A stretch of 64,000 nucleotides of DNA from Paenibacillus dauci (GTDB lineage: Bacteria; Bacillota; Bacilli; Paenibacillales; Paenibacillaceae): assembly GCF_000971985.1 (NCBI RefSeq), contig NZ_KQ040803.1:548-64547 (forward strand), written 5' to 3'. The notes under the pieces are model-generated. The model worked only from the letters and a program-made list of their open reading frames with translations, did no database searches and was not told the origin of the DNA. A program made the position numbers and the translations under genes. Of the stretch, positions 63,916 through 64,000 are shown piece after piece. The number at the start of each line of letters is the position of its first letter. Position 1 is the first letter of the stretch.

Positions 63916-64000
63916 ATGAGTAGCATTCCAAAAATCGTCATTCTTGGCGCTGGTTACGGCGGCATCATGACAGCACAACGTCTTCAAAAAGAACTGAACT
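63916..64000 (+). CDS. Type II NADH dehydrogenase, 5' fragment
   Basis: The first 28 residues are present: MSSIPKIVILGAGYGGIMTA followed by QRLQKELN. The GxGxxG FAD motif and its position match NDH-2. GGAAGGGG precedes the ATG by about 8 bases. The rest lies beyond the window. It would feed electrons from NADH into menaquinone. Confidence 0.85.
   Translation, partial: MSSIPKIVILGAGYGGIMTAQRLQKELN

Overview
The window looks like chromosomal DNA of a Paenibacillaceae-type Firmicute (Paenibacillus or a close relative). Supporting signs are strong AGGAGG ribosome binding sites with frequent TTG and GTG starts, a dense tRNA cluster, a class-I SAM riboswitch and a Trp T-box, and many B. subtilis-type genes (liaIFSR, pspA, lipA-yutD, yutI, yuzB, yutJ, yutM, yumC, yycC, ktrA). 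It has heme A synthesis genes and a futalosine-pathway menaquinone gene (mqnE). Genus is an inference from gene content; no database was searched.

Layout. 1-1000: ten tRNA genes (Asp fragment, Phe, Thr, Tyr, Trp, His, Gln, Gly, Cys, Arg) and a terminator. 1.6-6.9 kb: an envelope-stress locus (liaI-like, pspA, pspC-domain, second pspA, liaF-like, liaSR-type two-component system). 7-16.7 kb: housekeeping genes (zwf, prfC, ktrA-like, SpoU rRNA methyltransferase, MFS exporter, lipA, yutD-like, NAD kinase). 17-24.8 kb: a 33-aa membrane peptide, truncated haemoglobin, DUF2225, a yycC pair, pepF, an unknown gene, aldose epimerase and T-box-controlled trpS. 25-28.2 kb: Fur-box-preceded siderophore uptake genes without an ATPase. 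28.6-33.3 kb: YdjM-like hydrolase, ctaB, Toprim protein, membrane protein, transglutaminase. 33.6-39 kb: two class B penicillin-binding protein paralogues flanking two AT-rich paralogous secreted proteins. 39-43 kb: mntABCD-type operon with a MntR-like box. 43.5-49 kb: HAD phosphatase, DUF456, MurJ/YtgP-like flippase, thioredoxin, ctaA. 49.5-52.4 kb: SAM riboswitch and metNIQ. 52.5-64 kb: YbaK, SDR, Fe-S cluster genes, YutJ, mqnE, phosphoesterase, secreted and membrane proteins, TraX-like, YumC and the start of an ndh.

The most unusual material is intergenic. Three imperfect palindromes of 107-111 bp (28378, 43221, 48950) share one architecture: a long outer stem with a bulged A, an asymmetric internal loop with near-constant sequence (GACGAC-type 5' side, ACCGGAG 3' side), and a 15-17 bp inner stem whose sequence varies while pairing is kept. 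They look like a repeated structured RNA or DNA element. Four short tandem arrays (9, 9, 7 and 9 bp units, unrelated sequences) also lie between genes, and two sit about 50 bp upstream of these palindromes. Other points of interest are the secreted pair inside the PBP duplication, a tRNA-Asp fragment missing most of its anticodon loop, and small peptides outside normal gene calling.
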